A stretch of 64,000 bases of DNA from Colwellia hornerae (lineage in GTDB: Bacteria; Pseudomonadota; Gammaproteobacteria; Enterobacterales; Alteromonadaceae). The notes beneath the pieces are model-generated. The model had not been told where the DNA came from. It saw only the letters and a program-made list of their open reading frames with translations, and ran no database searches. Shown here piece by piece: positions 18,393 through 27,797 of the stretch. The number at the start of each line of letters is the position of its first letter. Positions within the stretch are counted from its first letter, which is position 1. The stretch is taken from contig NZ_VOLR01000020.1 of the NCBI RefSeq assembly GCF_007954355.1, positions 24,108 through 88,107 of the forward strand, read 5' to 3'. Made by a program: the position numbers and the translations under genes.

Positions 18393-20279
18393 ATGACAGA
18401 ACCCACATCGTTAGCTAACGCTCCAGTAAAGCAAAGTGCTTTAAAACGAGTAACTTTAAAATTTTTTAGTTTATTAAATTCATTTAGAAAAATAATTGTA
18501 AATCTTGTTTTTTTTATGGTGTTATTTTTATTTATCGCGGCACTAGGGAGTGACGAAGACAAGATTGTTATACCTAACAATACTGCCTTAGTGTTGAATA
18601 TCACCGGTGATATCGTTGAGCAAAAGCATGCGATTGACCCCATGGATGCTTTGATCTCGGAAGCCTTAGAAGAAAAAGAAAAAAACCCAGAAGTTTTACT
18701 TAGCGACTTATTAAATGTCATTGAAAGAGCAAAAAATGACAGTCGTATAGAAATGATTGTATTACAGCTTCAAGGCCTTAACAGCACTGGTTTAAGTAAA
18801 TTACAAGACATTGCCCAAGCTTTAGAGACATTTAAAGCCGCCGGTAAAAAAATAATTGCTGTTGGTGACCAATATTCACAAGACCAATATTACTTAGCAA
18901 GCTCAGCTAATGAAGTATGGCTCAATCCTCGTGGTTGGTTATTACTTGATGGTTATGGCCGTTATCAACTTTATTTTAAATCAGCATTAGATAAACTTGC
19001 TATTAGCCAACATATATTTAGAGTCGGTACTTATAAATCTGCTGTTGAACCCTATATGCGAGACGATATGTCTGCGGCAGCAAAAGAAGCCAACAAGCTA
19101 TGGTTGAGTGATTTATGGTTACAATATAAAACTGATGTTGCAGGCAATAGAAAGTTTTCGATTGATAATTTTGATGAAAACGCTGATGTGTTAGTGGCAA
19201 AGCTTGAGCAAGCTGATGGCAATATTGCACAATATGCTTTAGATAACTTATGGGTTGACGCATTAAAAAATCGTCAAGAGATGAAGCTGTCTTTGATAAA
19301 ACTTGTAGGAAAAAATGCTGCAGGTGATAGTTATAATCATATTAGTTTTAAACATTATTTGTCGGCCACTAAGCCTATGTATCCAATGGTTAATCCAAAT
19401 ACCGATAAAGTCGCCGTTATTGTTGCTAAGGGGACTATTTTAGATGGTCACCAAAAACCAGGAACCATTGGCGGGGATAGTACCGCATCACTATTAAGAG
19501 AAGCACGTTTAAACCATAATGTGAAAGCGGTAGTTCTTCGTGTCGATAGCCCCGGTGGAAGTGCTTATGCCTCTGAAATTATTCGTCAAGAAATTGAACT
19601 GATCAAGTTAGCAGGAAAACCTGTTGTTGCTTCAATGGGCACTTATGCTGCCTCTGGTGGTTATTGGATATCGGCACCTGCTGATAAAATAATAGCTTCT
19701 CCTGCGACCATTACTGGCTCAATTGGTATTTATGGATTTTTCATGACTTTTGAGAATTCATTAAGCAAACTTGGCGTCTATACTGATGGTGTTGGTACCA
19801 CGGATATAGCAGGATTTGGTGTAACACGACCACTGACTGATGGTATGGCAAGAGTCTTTCAATTAAATATTAATAGAGGCTATCAAGACTTCATTAGCCT
19901 TGTTGCTGAAAACAGAAATATGAGCCTTGAGCAAGTAGATAGTATAGCCCAAGGGCGTGTATGGTCTGGTGTAAAAGCAAAAGAGTTAGGGCTTGTGGAT
20001 GAGTTAGGCAACTTAACGACCGCTATTAATGCTGCAGCAGAATTAGCCGAGTTAGCAACGTTTGAAACCTTATTGATTGAAATAGAAAAAACACCAAAAG
20101 ATCTTTTCCTACAAGGATTATTAGGGCAAGCGACTAGCTTCTTTCCTGAAACTCAAATAGTAACTTTAAGTAATACTGATAAATTATTTTTAGAAATGAA
20201 AGCACAACTGTCTCACCTAAACCTACTTAACGATCCGCAAGGGGTTTACTCCTTATGTATGGCGTGTGAAATTAATTAG
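18393..20279 (+). CDS. sppA: Signal peptide peptidase SppA, 67 kDa type
   Basis: Inner-membrane serine protease that degrades cleaved signal peptides at the periplasmic face. One N-terminal membrane segment (about 32-52) is followed by tandem ClpP-like domains. The Ser/Lys dyad is split between them as in E. coli: Lys215 in VGTYKSAVEP and Ser421 in GTYAASGGYW. The 628 residues agree with the long proteobacterial form. ATG 18393 is preceded by GGA at a usable distance; GTG 18381 in frame would add four residues. Confidence 0.95.
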   Translation: MTEPTSLANAPVKQSALKRVTLKFFSLLNSFRKIIVNLVFFMVLFLFIAALGSDEDKIVIPNNTALVLNITGDIVEQKHAIDPMDALISEALEEKEKNPEVLLSDLLNVIERAKNDSRIEMIVLQLQGLNSTGLSKLQDIAQALETFKAAGKKIIAVGDQYSQDQYYLASSANEVWLNPRGWLLLDGYGRYQLYFKSALDKLAISQHIFRVGTYKSAVEPYMRDDMSAAAKEANKLWLSDLWLQYKTDVAGNRKFSIDNFDENADVLVAKLEQADGNIAQYALDNLWVDALKNRQEMKLSLIKLVGKNAAGDSYNHISFKHYLSATKPMYPMVNPNTDKVAVIVAKGTILDGHQKPGTIGGDSTASLLREARLNHNVKAVVLRVDSPGGSAYASEIIRQEIELIKLAGKPVVASMGTYAASGGYWISAPADKIIASPATITGSIGIYGFFMTFENSLSKLGVYTDGVGTTDIAGFGVTRPLTDGMARVFQLNINRGYQDFISLVAENRNMSLEQVDSIAQGRVWSGVKAKELGLVDELGNLTTAINAAAELAELATFETLLIEIEKTPKDLFLQGLLGQATSFFPETQIVTLSNTDKLFLEMKAQLSHLNLLNDPQGVYSLCMACEIN

Positions 20280-20399
20280 CCCGCTGTGACTTAAGCCGCT
20301 TTGTTATATTCACATGGACGTGAATAAAGAATAGGGTTTGGTAAGCGCACGTGATTATCAGTAAAAACGACAAGACAGTAATAATTCTAAGGTAAAAGT

Positions 20400-21410
20400 A
20401 TGAAAAAACGCATTTATATCGCCTACACTGGCGGTACAATCGGCATGAAAAATAGTGGTGAAGGTTGTGTTCCGGTAAAAGGACATTTAACCGAGTCTAT
20501 CAATGGTACGCCTGACTTTCATCGACAAGAGATGCCTGAGTTTACGATTAATGAATATTCACCATTAATTGATTCATCTAATATGACGCCGCAGGATTGG
20601 CAACGTATTGCCGATGATATAAAAGCTAATTACGATAATTACGATGGCTTTGTTGTTCTTCATGGTACAGATACCATGGCTTATACCAGCTCTGCGCTTT
20701 CGTTTATGTTTGAAAACCTATCTAAACCTGTCATTGTCACCGGCTCACAAATTCCATTAAGCCAATTACGCTCTGACGGACAAGTAAATTTATTAAATTC
20801 ACTTTATATTGCGGCAAACTACCCCATTAATGAAGTGGGCTTATATTTTAATAATAAATTATACCGGGGTAATCGTTGCATTAAAGCTTACGCTGATGGC
20901 TTTAATGCTTTTGATTCACCCAATATGTCGCCACTTTTGGAGGCTGGAATTAATATCAAACTCCTTGAAGGTAAACTCAACGTTGCCCGTCCTGAACCAT
21001 TCTCGGTTGCACAAATAACCCCTCAACCGATAGGTGTTGTGCATTTGTATCCAGGGATCTCTAGTGAGTTAGTCGCCAATATTATCAAGCAACCGGTAAA
21101 AGCCTTAATTATTCGCAGTTATGGTGTTGGTAATGCGCCACAAGATGAACAGCTACTTGCTTGTTTAACACAAGCTTATCATCAAGGGATTGTAGTGGTA
21201 AATTGTAGCCAATGTATAAAAGGAACTGTCAATATGGAAGGTTATGCAACGGGTGTCGCATTAAGTAAATGTGGTGTTGTTGGCGGCGGTGATATGACGT
21301 TAGAAGCAACATTGACTAAGTTACATTATTTACTTAGCAAAGAATTATCTCAAGCTGAAATTTGTCGTCTCTTACAAGAAAATTTACGTGGTGAACTCAC
21401 TATTCATTAA
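20400..21410 (+). CDS. ansA: L-asparaginase I, cytoplasmic
   Basis: Hydrolyses asparagine to aspartate and ammonia. The 336-residue protein has both threonine signatures, YTGGTIGM (9-16) and VLHGTDTMAYTSSALSF, and lacks a signal peptide, as in type I enzymes. AAGGT precedes the ATG. It follows sppA by 120 bp, where a small stem-loop (20307-20326, TATTCAC/GTGAATA) lies. An IS66 element was inserted 86 bp after its stop. Confidence 0.95.
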   Translation: MKKRIYIAYTGGTIGMKNSGEGCVPVKGHLTESINGTPDFHRQEMPEFTINEYSPLIDSSNMTPQDWQRIADDIKANYDNYDGFVVLHGTDTMAYTSSALSFMFENLSKPVIVTGSQIPLSQLRSDGQVNLLNSLYIAANYPINEVGLYFNNKLYRGNRCIKAYADGFNAFDSPNMSPLLEAGINIKLLEGKLNVARPEPFSVAQITPQPIGVVHLYPGISSELVANIIKQPVKALIIRSYGVGNAPQDEQLLACLTQAYHQGIVVVNCSQCIKGTVNMEGYATGVALSKCGVVGGGDMTLEATLTKLHYLLSKELSQAEICRLLQENLRGELTIH

Positions 21411-21488
21411 AACCTTATGGTGTGGCTGCTGTGATTAAGAGACATAACAGCCTCATTTACTGTATTTTATAACCTGGCTGTATTATCG

Positions 21489-21496
21489 AATCGCCC
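21489..21496. repeat. IS66 target-site duplication, left copy
   Basis: AATCGCCC, repeated exactly at 23888-23895 on the other side of the element. Eight base pairs is the IS66-family duplication length. Confidence 0.93.
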
Positions 21497-21574
21497 GTGA
21501 GCGTCTGGCTAAATGCATCTAACAAATGATCCTTGGTTTACGTAAATTACTTCAAAACAATTTTGGAGAAATTT

Positions 21575-21871
21575 ATGGGAACTATACGCAGCCAAGATCA
21601 ATGGCAAAACATTTTCAAAGAACAAGAAAACAGTGGCTCAACCATTGTTGGTTTTTGTCGGCAACATCAAATACCCACTGCAACATTTTACGCTTATCGC
21701 AAAAAGTTAGGCGTAAACCAAAGTGCTTTTATTCAAGCAAAAATAACGCAACAAGTTGAAGTTTTTTCCAGCCCTGAGCCAATGTCCTTAAACGTTGGTA
21801 ATATATCTTTGAGCTTACCCAGTACAACTCCTGCCTCTTATTTAGCGCAGTTATTACGTGAGTTGATGTGA
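21575..21871 (+). CDS. tnpA: IS66 accessory protein TnpA
   Basis: Small IS66 protein of 98 residues with a helix-turn-helix-like segment, GFCRQHQIPTATFYAYRKKL, needed for transposition but without a catalytic motif. ATG 21575 follows TGGAGAA; the longer in-frame frame from 21533 lacks a ribosome binding site. Its stop overlaps the tnpB start (TGATG). Confidence 0.88.
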   Translation: MGTIRSQDQWQNIFKEQENSGSTIVGFCRQHQIPTATFYAYRKKLGVNQSAFIQAKITQQVEVFSSPEPMSLNVGNISLSLPSTTPASYLAQLLRELM

Positions 21872-22218
21872 TGAACATATTTTATGATGCACCCGAGGTG
21901 TTCATTCATCCTCAGTTTGTTGATTTTAGAAAATCTATTAATGGCTTAGTGGGCATTGTTGAAGCTGAACTCGCTCGTGATGCATATACCGGCACCTTAT
22001 TTGTCTTTTGTAACAAAGCCAAAGATAAACTAAAAATTCTTTATTGGGATAAAACAGGGTTTGCTCTTTGGTACAAACGCTTAGAAAAACAAAAATTCAA
22101 ATGGCCAACTAAGCTATCGAGCCAGGAATTTGAATTAACATCTCAACAACTGAGCTGGTTATTATCTGGATATGACGTACTCGGCCATGAGCCATTGCAC
22201 TATCAATCAATGATCTAA
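21871..22218 (+). CDS. tnpB: IS66 Orf2 protein TnpB
   Basis: IS66 Orf2-like protein of about 115 residues: VFIHPQFVDFRKSINGL, LFVFCNKAKDKLKILYWD and GFALWYKRLEKQKF are characteristic. The function in transposition is not defined. The start is ATG 21871, or GTG 21868 one codon earlier, coupled to the tnpA stop. The frame is intact. Confidence 0.92.
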   Translation: MNIFYDAPEVFIHPQFVDFRKSINGLVGIVEAELARDAYTGTLFVFCNKAKDKLKILYWDKTGFALWYKRLEKQKFKWPTKLSSQEFELTSQQLSWLLSGYDVLGHEPLHYQSMI

Positions 22219-22314
22219 AAGTTCCTTTTTTCAGTCAACGATCGTGTACGTAAGCCCTTATGCTATTTGCGTTACAAAGGTGATTGGTTGTGTTTAAATT
22301 GCTAAACTGAGTTG

Positions 22315-23865
22315 ATGAAAATTGATATTAACTCACTCACTAATGATCCAGAGCAACTCAAGAGAATGCTTTTTGAGTTGCAGCAAGCATTAGTCGCCAA
22401 AGATAAAATAATCACCTAACAAACCATCCAAATTAATCAGTTTATTGAACGCTATGAAATAGCCAAACGCAAACAGTTTGGTAAAAGCTCAGAGCAATTC
22501 CCCGGTGCGGGTGAAACCTTCAATGAAGCCGAAGAAATCATCGATGAGGCTGATAAAGCGTTATTAGCCGAGACCGATAATAACAAAAGCATTTCCATTA
22601 AAAGTAGTCCGAAGCGCAAGCCGCTACCTAAAAGCTTACCTCGAAAAGTGGTGACGATAGATTTATCACTTAACGAGCAAGTGTGTGATTGTTGCCAAGG
22701 CTCGCTGCATAAAATGGGCGAAACCCGCAGTGAGAAACTCGAATTTGTGCCTGCGCATATCAAAGTGATTGAAACTATTCGTCCCAAATACACCTGTAAG
22801 CAATGCGAACAAACGGGAACAGGCAATCAGGTGAAGATTGCTCCTATGCCTGCCACACCTATTCCAAAAGGTATTGCGACGTCGAGTTTGCTCAGTCAAA
22901 TCATCAGCGCGAAATATCAATACGGATTACCCCTCTACCGACAAGAAAAGATGTTCAATGAGTATGGTATTAAGCTGAGTCGAAAAACCATGTCAGATTG
23001 GGTCATTCGGTGTAGTGAGCTACTTAGCCCACTGTATGATGAATTAAAAACCAAGCTGCTTAGTCAGCCTGTGATACATGCTGATGAGACCCCCTTAAAA
23101 GTTATCAAAGCCGAAAGAGCCAGTAGCTACATGTGGGTGTATTGTTGCGGTAGCGATACCGAACGAAACAAGGACGTGAAAAATATTGTTTTATATGATT
23201 ATCACAATTCACGCGCCGCGGCTTGTGTGGTTGATTATCTTGATGGCTATGAGGGTTACCTGCAAGTTGATGGTTATGCGGCGTATGGAAAAACTGAGGC
23301 CATATTGGCTGGCTGTATGGCGCATGCGCGTCGCAAATTCATTGATGCTAAAACAGGTCAAGGAAAAAACAAAACTGGCAAAGCTGATGTTGCTTTAAAC
23401 CTAATGGGTAAACTCTACGGCATTGAAACAAGTTTGAAAGGCAAAACGGCTGAAGAAAAATATCGAGTGAGGCAAGAAAAATCCAAAATCATCATTGATA
23501 AGCTTCATGGTTGGGTTATCGACAATAAAGATAAAGTACCACCGAAAAGCAAATTGGGGGAAGCGATGACTTATTGGTGTAATCAAGCGCATAAGCTCAC
23601 CACCTACTTAAAAGATGGTCGTATAAACATTGATAATAATCGTGCTGAGCGAGCAGTAAAACCGTTTGTTATTGGCCGAAAGAACTGGTTATTCTCCAAT
23701 ACGCCTCGGGGTGCAACGGCTAGTGCAATACTCTATAGCATTATTGAAAGCGCAAGAGCCAATGGCTTGCTGGTCGATAACTATTTACAAATCTGTTTAG
23801 AGGAACTTGCTAAGAAGCCGGAAACCCATACTCATCTACTGCCTTGGAACTTCAAGCAAGGCTAG
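22315..23865 (+). pseudogene. tnpC: IS66 transposase TnpC with in-frame TAA
   Basis: DDE transposase of IS66. From ATG 22315 the frame reads MKIDINSLTNDPEQLKRM, stops at TAA 22417-22419 (codon 35) and then continues in the same frame to 23865, 516 residues if intact. The zinc-binding stretch CDCCQGSLHKMGE and the catalytic region (HADETPLKV, YLQVDGYAAY, NNRAERAVKPFVIGRKNW) are undamaged. The next in-frame starts are GTGs at 22645 and 22648, which would give a 405-residue product lacking the N-terminal coiled coil. It is probably inactive. Confidence 0.88.
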
Positions 23866-23887
23866 ATGCATTTCCCCAGACGCTTAC

Positions 23888-23895
23888 AATCGCCC
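23888..23895. repeat. IS66 target-site duplication, right copy
   Basis: AATCGCCC, identical to 21489-21496. The sequence from here to 24096 holds no gene that I can see. Confidence 0.93.
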
Positions 23896-24096
23896 TATCC
23901 CGATTTTACAAATAAAACTAGACTAATCAATCGCTTAATATTGAGTTCTTATTTTTATTTAACCATGTAATGGAAAAAACCTTAAAATTATTAGTTACGC
24001 GTTACTGTATTTCAAGGTGAATTTAAGGTTAAATAATAGCGTAGCAACCTTTTATGCCCTTCGATAAATTTAATCAGATCAGTTAACACCAGAGAT

Positions 24097-24125
24097 TAAA
24101 AAGCCACTAAATTAATCAGTGGCTT
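24097..24125 (-). terminator. Terminator of the DUF349 gene
   Basis: AAGCCACT (24101-24108) pairs with AGTGGCTT (24118-24125); on the minus strand TTTTTAA follows. It lies 45 bp beyond the stop codon. Confidence 0.85.
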
Positions 24126-24169
24126 TAGCTTATTGTAAACTGTATTTATTGAAATAAACTCACGAAAAA

Positions 24170-26995
24170 TTAACAGTAAATAGTTTTAACTCTGGCAAGT
24201 AATGGCAAGTCAGTTGTAGACAACCCTCCTAATTTTAACCATTCAACAAGTGATTTAGTTAAGTCGATAGGTTGTCCAGACAGCATTTGATTTTGTAATA
24301 ATGTAACTTGTACTTGCATCCGCTCGGCTTTAAATTCAGCAGGAGATTCCTTACTTGCTAAGATTTCGAGCTCAAGTGTTTTGTTACTTCTGTCAATCTG
24401 CTTACTGTTTTGGTAACACTCTTGTAAACGTTTCTGCCAAATATTGGGTAAATCTACTAATATTTCAGAAAATTTCTCGGAGGTTTCTGGTTTATCAGTC
24501 GCTAAACTTTCTAAGCAACCGAAAACTAATTGCCAAGTCTTAGCCTTTTTATTTTCAGTCATTTGCACAAGTTGTTGAGTGATTTGTGTAAGTAATTTTT
24601 CAGCTAAGGTCACGGCGCTTTTTATTACTGGCCGCTGGCTGATAATATTTGCGCGTAATTCATCAATACTTGCTTGTAAACTTAATAATGCTGTTTCTGA
24701 TATACCCGCAACTATTTGTTGCTGGTAGCTTTCTAATTGCTGTGATAATTCAATTTGTTGATTTTCACGGTTTGATTGTTCAAGCAACTTAGCTGCATCA
24801 CGCTTTAAAAATAGCTGGTCATTAACTTTTCTAAATTTTTGCCAAAGTTGATTTTCTTCACGTTGGCCACTGTAGCCAATGGCTTGCCATTGTGTTTGCA
24901 ATTTTTTAACACTTTCAATCGCCGAAAAAACGTCATCGTCATTTAATGCTTGAGTAACTTGCTCGATAAGTAAATTTTTACTGTCGCTATTACGCTGATG
25001 ATAATTTCTTAATTCAGCTTTTACAGGCTGTAAGCTTGCCGTAAACGATTGGCTAAGTAACTGAAACTTAGTTTTATCAACTTGACCAGAGTTTTGCCAT
25101 TGCTGTATTAATTTATTGAGTGTTGCATCGGTAAACTTCCAGTCGATGGTTTCACTATCAATACCTTCATTAAGCTTTGTAGAAAAGTCATCGGCAAAGC
25201 TTTGAGCTTTACTGATAAGTTGGTGGCGAGATTCAAGGTGCAGTTCACGCAATTTTTCTTGTTCTGCATAAAATAACCGACATGGAGCAAAAGCTTGTTC
25301 GCAAAGTGCGTTGAATTGATAATTTAACTCTTTTTCAATCGATTCTTCAGCATGTCCAAGTGAATTCCACGTAACACGAAATTGTTTAACTTTCGCTGCT
25401 TGCTCATTGGGGTTATCAATTGGTTGATTAACGAGTAACTGAATATCAGCAAGTAGTTGATGTTTTCTTGGCGTAGCAATAGATTGTTCTAAATCACTTA
25501 ACTCGGCAATCTTATCTGCTATGTCATCAAAGTCACGTTGAACACGTGACTTTTGATCATCAGATAAACCGTCAAAATGTTTTTTAGCCTTTTTGAAAAC
25601 ACCAAAAGCGGCATTGTACTTACCCGTCATTATTAAGCGTTTTACGTCAGCAATTTTTTTCTGACATTGTGATAAGAGTAGGCCTTGTTCTTTAATTAAT
25701 GATTTAAGACCTTGCTGCCATTGTTGTCTAATTTCTTTAAAAGCATCAACAATCGATTGTGGTAATACCCCTGCCGCTTTTTGTTCAACCGTTTTCCATT
25801 CTTGTAGCCATTGATCAAACAAAGGTTTACGAAGGTTTAACTCCTCAATATTTTTAGGTAAAGCAACTTGTGATATTTTTGAAATTAAATGTGTTGCGTC
25901 ACTCACCGATTGTGCAATCTCTGGTAATTGAGCTAATTTTTTTACCTGGGCTTTTACCAGAGTAATAAAGTGCGCTTGTTCTTTACTATTTAATATTGAA
26001 GACGTTATTTCTCCGCGTAATAGTTCAAGTTGATCATGATACTGGGATTCATCAAGGTCACCGCTTTCAAAAATTGTCGTGGTAAGCTTTTTACTCATTT
26101 CATTAAGCACGCTGTTAAAGTGTTCGTTAGCTGCCTGTTTGTCTGCTACTAATTTATCAGCAATAATTTCTTGTTGATGAGCTTCATGTAACGGAGAGAA
26201 ATGTTTAATCAATTGATTATTAATAACGTTATACTTGTCAGTAAAGTTTTCAGCTTCTGCTTTAGATAGACAAGAAAAATCTTGGAAATAACTTTGCCAC
26301 TGTGATTCTAATTCAGTTTGCTTTTCTTTTAGTTGCAGATAATCATTTACCTCTTTTAAAGCGAGTAACTTTGCTAAAACTAACTGAACACCTTTTTTAA
26401 TTTTATCGGGTTGTTCTGCCAACTCATTTAAGTGTTGTAATTGGTGCTCAATATTAATTTTTATTATTTCATTACACGACTTTTTCAGTAATTTATCTAA
26501 CACATCAATAGGTAAGGCTTGTTGAAGTAAATGGCTTTGTACAACTTCATCTTGCTTATGGGTAAATATTGAAAGGGTTAACGACGGCTTATTAATTTTT
26601 TCAAATAAAGCGATAACAACATCGGCTTGTGTTTCATTTTGCAACCATAGCTCTAGAGAGGGTAACTTATCATTGCTTTTCAATAAGATTAATTTATCTT
26701 GATTACTGATGGTGATGTCGTGCTGACCGAGCAGAATTTTTTCTACTTGCTTAAGACAATATTCACGGACTTTTTTATTATCGTTGTCGATACTGTTTTT
26801 ATGCCAAACGCTAAAGTCAGCCATTTTAATAAGGGCGGCGCGACGCACTAATTCGTTAGCGTCTGTTTGTACAAGGTTTGTTAATATAACTAAGTCGTCA
26901 GGATTACTAAGCGATAAATCTTCACTGATTGCTGTTAACCGAACATTGTGTTCTTTACTTTGCCATTTTGCTTTGAAAAATTTAGAAAAAATCAT
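24170..26995 (-). CDS. DUF349-repeat coiled-coil protein
   Basis: Large 941-residue soluble protein of unknown function, rich in Gln, Lys and Leu and mostly helical. Several DUF349-type repeats can be seen from conserved W-x2-G/IG patterns: RQQWQQGL (about 420), RVTWNSLGHAEE (about 550), IQQWQNSGQVDK (about 645) and TQWQAIGYSGQREENQLW (about 705), the best match. Similar proteins are conserved in Alteromonadales. Its start overlaps the stop of the YeaC-family gene by 4 nt, so the two are cotranscribed. Confidence 0.8.
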   Translation of the reverse strand: MIFSKFFKAKWQSKEHNVRLTAISEDLSLSNPDDLVILTNLVQTDANELVRRAALIKMADFSVWHKNSIDNDNKKVREYCLKQVEKILLGQHDITISNQDKLILLKSNDKLPSLELWLQNETQADVVIALFEKINKPSLTLSIFTHKQDEVVQSHLLQQALPIDVLDKLLKKSCNEIIKINIEHQLQHLNELAEQPDKIKKGVQLVLAKLLALKEVNDYLQLKEKQTELESQWQSYFQDFSCLSKAEAENFTDKYNVINNQLIKHFSPLHEAHQQEIIADKLVADKQAANEHFNSVLNEMSKKLTTTIFESGDLDESQYHDQLELLRGEITSSILNSKEQAHFITLVKAQVKKLAQLPEIAQSVSDATHLISKISQVALPKNIEELNLRKPLFDQWLQEWKTVEQKAAGVLPQSIVDAFKEIRQQWQQGLKSLIKEQGLLLSQCQKKIADVKRLIMTGKYNAAFGVFKKAKKHFDGLSDDQKSRVQRDFDDIADKIAELSDLEQSIATPRKHQLLADIQLLVNQPIDNPNEQAAKVKQFRVTWNSLGHAEESIEKELNYQFNALCEQAFAPCRLFYAEQEKLRELHLESRHQLISKAQSFADDFSTKLNEGIDSETIDWKFTDATLNKLIQQWQNSGQVDKTKFQLLSQSFTASLQPVKAELRNYHQRNSDSKNLLIEQVTQALNDDDVFSAIESVKKLQTQWQAIGYSGQREENQLWQKFRKVNDQLFLKRDAAKLLEQSNRENQQIELSQQLESYQQQIVAGISETALLSLQASIDELRANIISQRPVIKSAVTLAEKLLTQITQQLVQMTENKKAKTWQLVFGCLESLATDKPETSEKFSEILVDLPNIWQKRLQECYQNSKQIDRSNKTLELEILASKESPAEFKAERMQVQVTLLQNQMLSGQPIDLTKSLVEWLKLGGLSTTDLPLLARVKTIYC

Positions 26996-27282
26996 AAATC
27001 GGAAAACCTTGCAATATTATTGTCTGGGTTGTTTTTAAGATCAGCGAACTCGCTTTTCAACTGGCGTTTAGTTTTATCTACGATAAGACCATCTGCGCCA
27101 ACGCTTAAGATTTCATCTGAATTTAAATGTCTTGATTGATAAGCCATGGTAATTTGTAGAGCTGATGTTTTTTGTGCCGTATCAACTATAGTTCCCTCTG
27201 GCCATTTACCCGTTTCAGCGGCACACTTTAAGCGCAAGTACATTTCTTCTGACATATCGTCTACTAATGAAATAATATCCAT
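26992..27282 (-). CDS. YeaC family protein (DUF1315)
   Basis: Small 96-residue protein resembling E. coli YeaC: MDIISLVDDMSEEMYLRL, AAETGKWPEG, TMAYQSRHLNSDE. The function is unknown and there is no signal peptide or membrane segment. The start codon choice is simple, and the stop overlaps the downstream DUF349 gene by 4 nt, indicating coupling. Confidence 0.8.
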   Translation of the reverse strand: MDIISLVDDMSEEMYLRLKCAAETGKWPEGTIVDTAQKTSALQITMAYQSRHLNSDEILSVGADGLIVDKTKRQLKSEFADLKNNPDNNIARFSDL

Positions 27283-27331
27283 TGTTATATTTACAGCCTT
27301 TGTTTCTTAATTTTTACGAGAAAAGTTAATG

Positions 27332-27658
27332 TTAATTTCGGTATTTAAGCATCAGTAAACGAATGCGGGTTGCAATATACCAAATAAAGCCAACCACCGC
27401 TGTACCAATACTGATAAAATATTGCCATGTGCCCTGCTGTGCATCTTGCCAATACAAAAACAGGAAACCGCCACAAAAAAGCAACATCGCGATAAAGGAA
27501 TGGTTTATCAGGTTTTGTGATTGATTTATTTTGCTCAATTTCTTCATTGATGCTATTTGATTGGCATCAACTTTGGTTAAATCTATTTCACAATGAGAGC
27601 AAGATTTCGCTTTGTCAGATATCTTTTTCTTACAGTTTGGGCAATTAATTACAGCCAT
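27332..27658 (-). CDS. Zinc-ribbon membrane protein
   Basis: A 108-residue protein with an N-terminal zinc ribbon, CPNCKKKISDKAKSCSHC (two CxxC pairs), and two C-terminal membrane helices (about 51-67 and 76-98). Function unknown; such proteins are common membrane zinc-ribbon orphans. ATG 27658, giving MAVINCPNC, matches the domain start; ATG 27676 in frame would add MERYLP. Confidence 0.7.
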   Translation of the reverse strand: MAVINCPNCKKKISDKAKSCSHCEIDLTKVDANQIASMKKLSKINQSQNLINHSFIAMLLFCGGFLFLYWQDAQQGTWQYFISIGTAVVGFIWYIATRIRLLMLKYRN

Positions 27659-27713
27659 AGGAAGATAACGCTCCATAAAATGATTAGTGTTAATATTCTA
27701 CCTAAATTTAAGC

Positions 27714-27742
27714 AAAAAAAAACGTCCTATTAGACGTTTTTT
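27714..27742 (-). terminator. Terminator of the AGCS symporter gene
   Basis: AACGTC/GACGTT stem (27721-27726 with 27733-27738) with A-run before and T-run after. On the minus strand at least nine T follow the stem. It may also act on the plus strand. Confidence 0.85.
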
Positions 27743-27797
27743 AAAGTAATTGTGTTTTTATTGTAAATTATTAAAAGTAAATCAATTATAAACAAAA

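Larger units (their letters stand above)
21497..23887 (+). mobile_element. IS66-family insertion sequence, 2391 bp
   Basis: Both ends are present. The left terminus begins GTGAGCGTCTGGCTAAATGC and the right, read inward, GTAAGCGTCTGGGGAAATGC; over 27 bp they match at 23 positions. An 8-bp duplication AATCGCCC flanks it. It encodes the usual tnpA, tnpB and tnpC in order. An in-frame TAA near the start of tnpC suggests that this copy is not autonomously active. The exact duplication suggests a fairly recent insertion. Confidence 0.95.

Noticed and set aside
21526..21759. Frame overlapping tnpA in another register
   Set aside because: It has no IS66 similarity; the register with GFCRQHQIPTATFY is the real TnpA.
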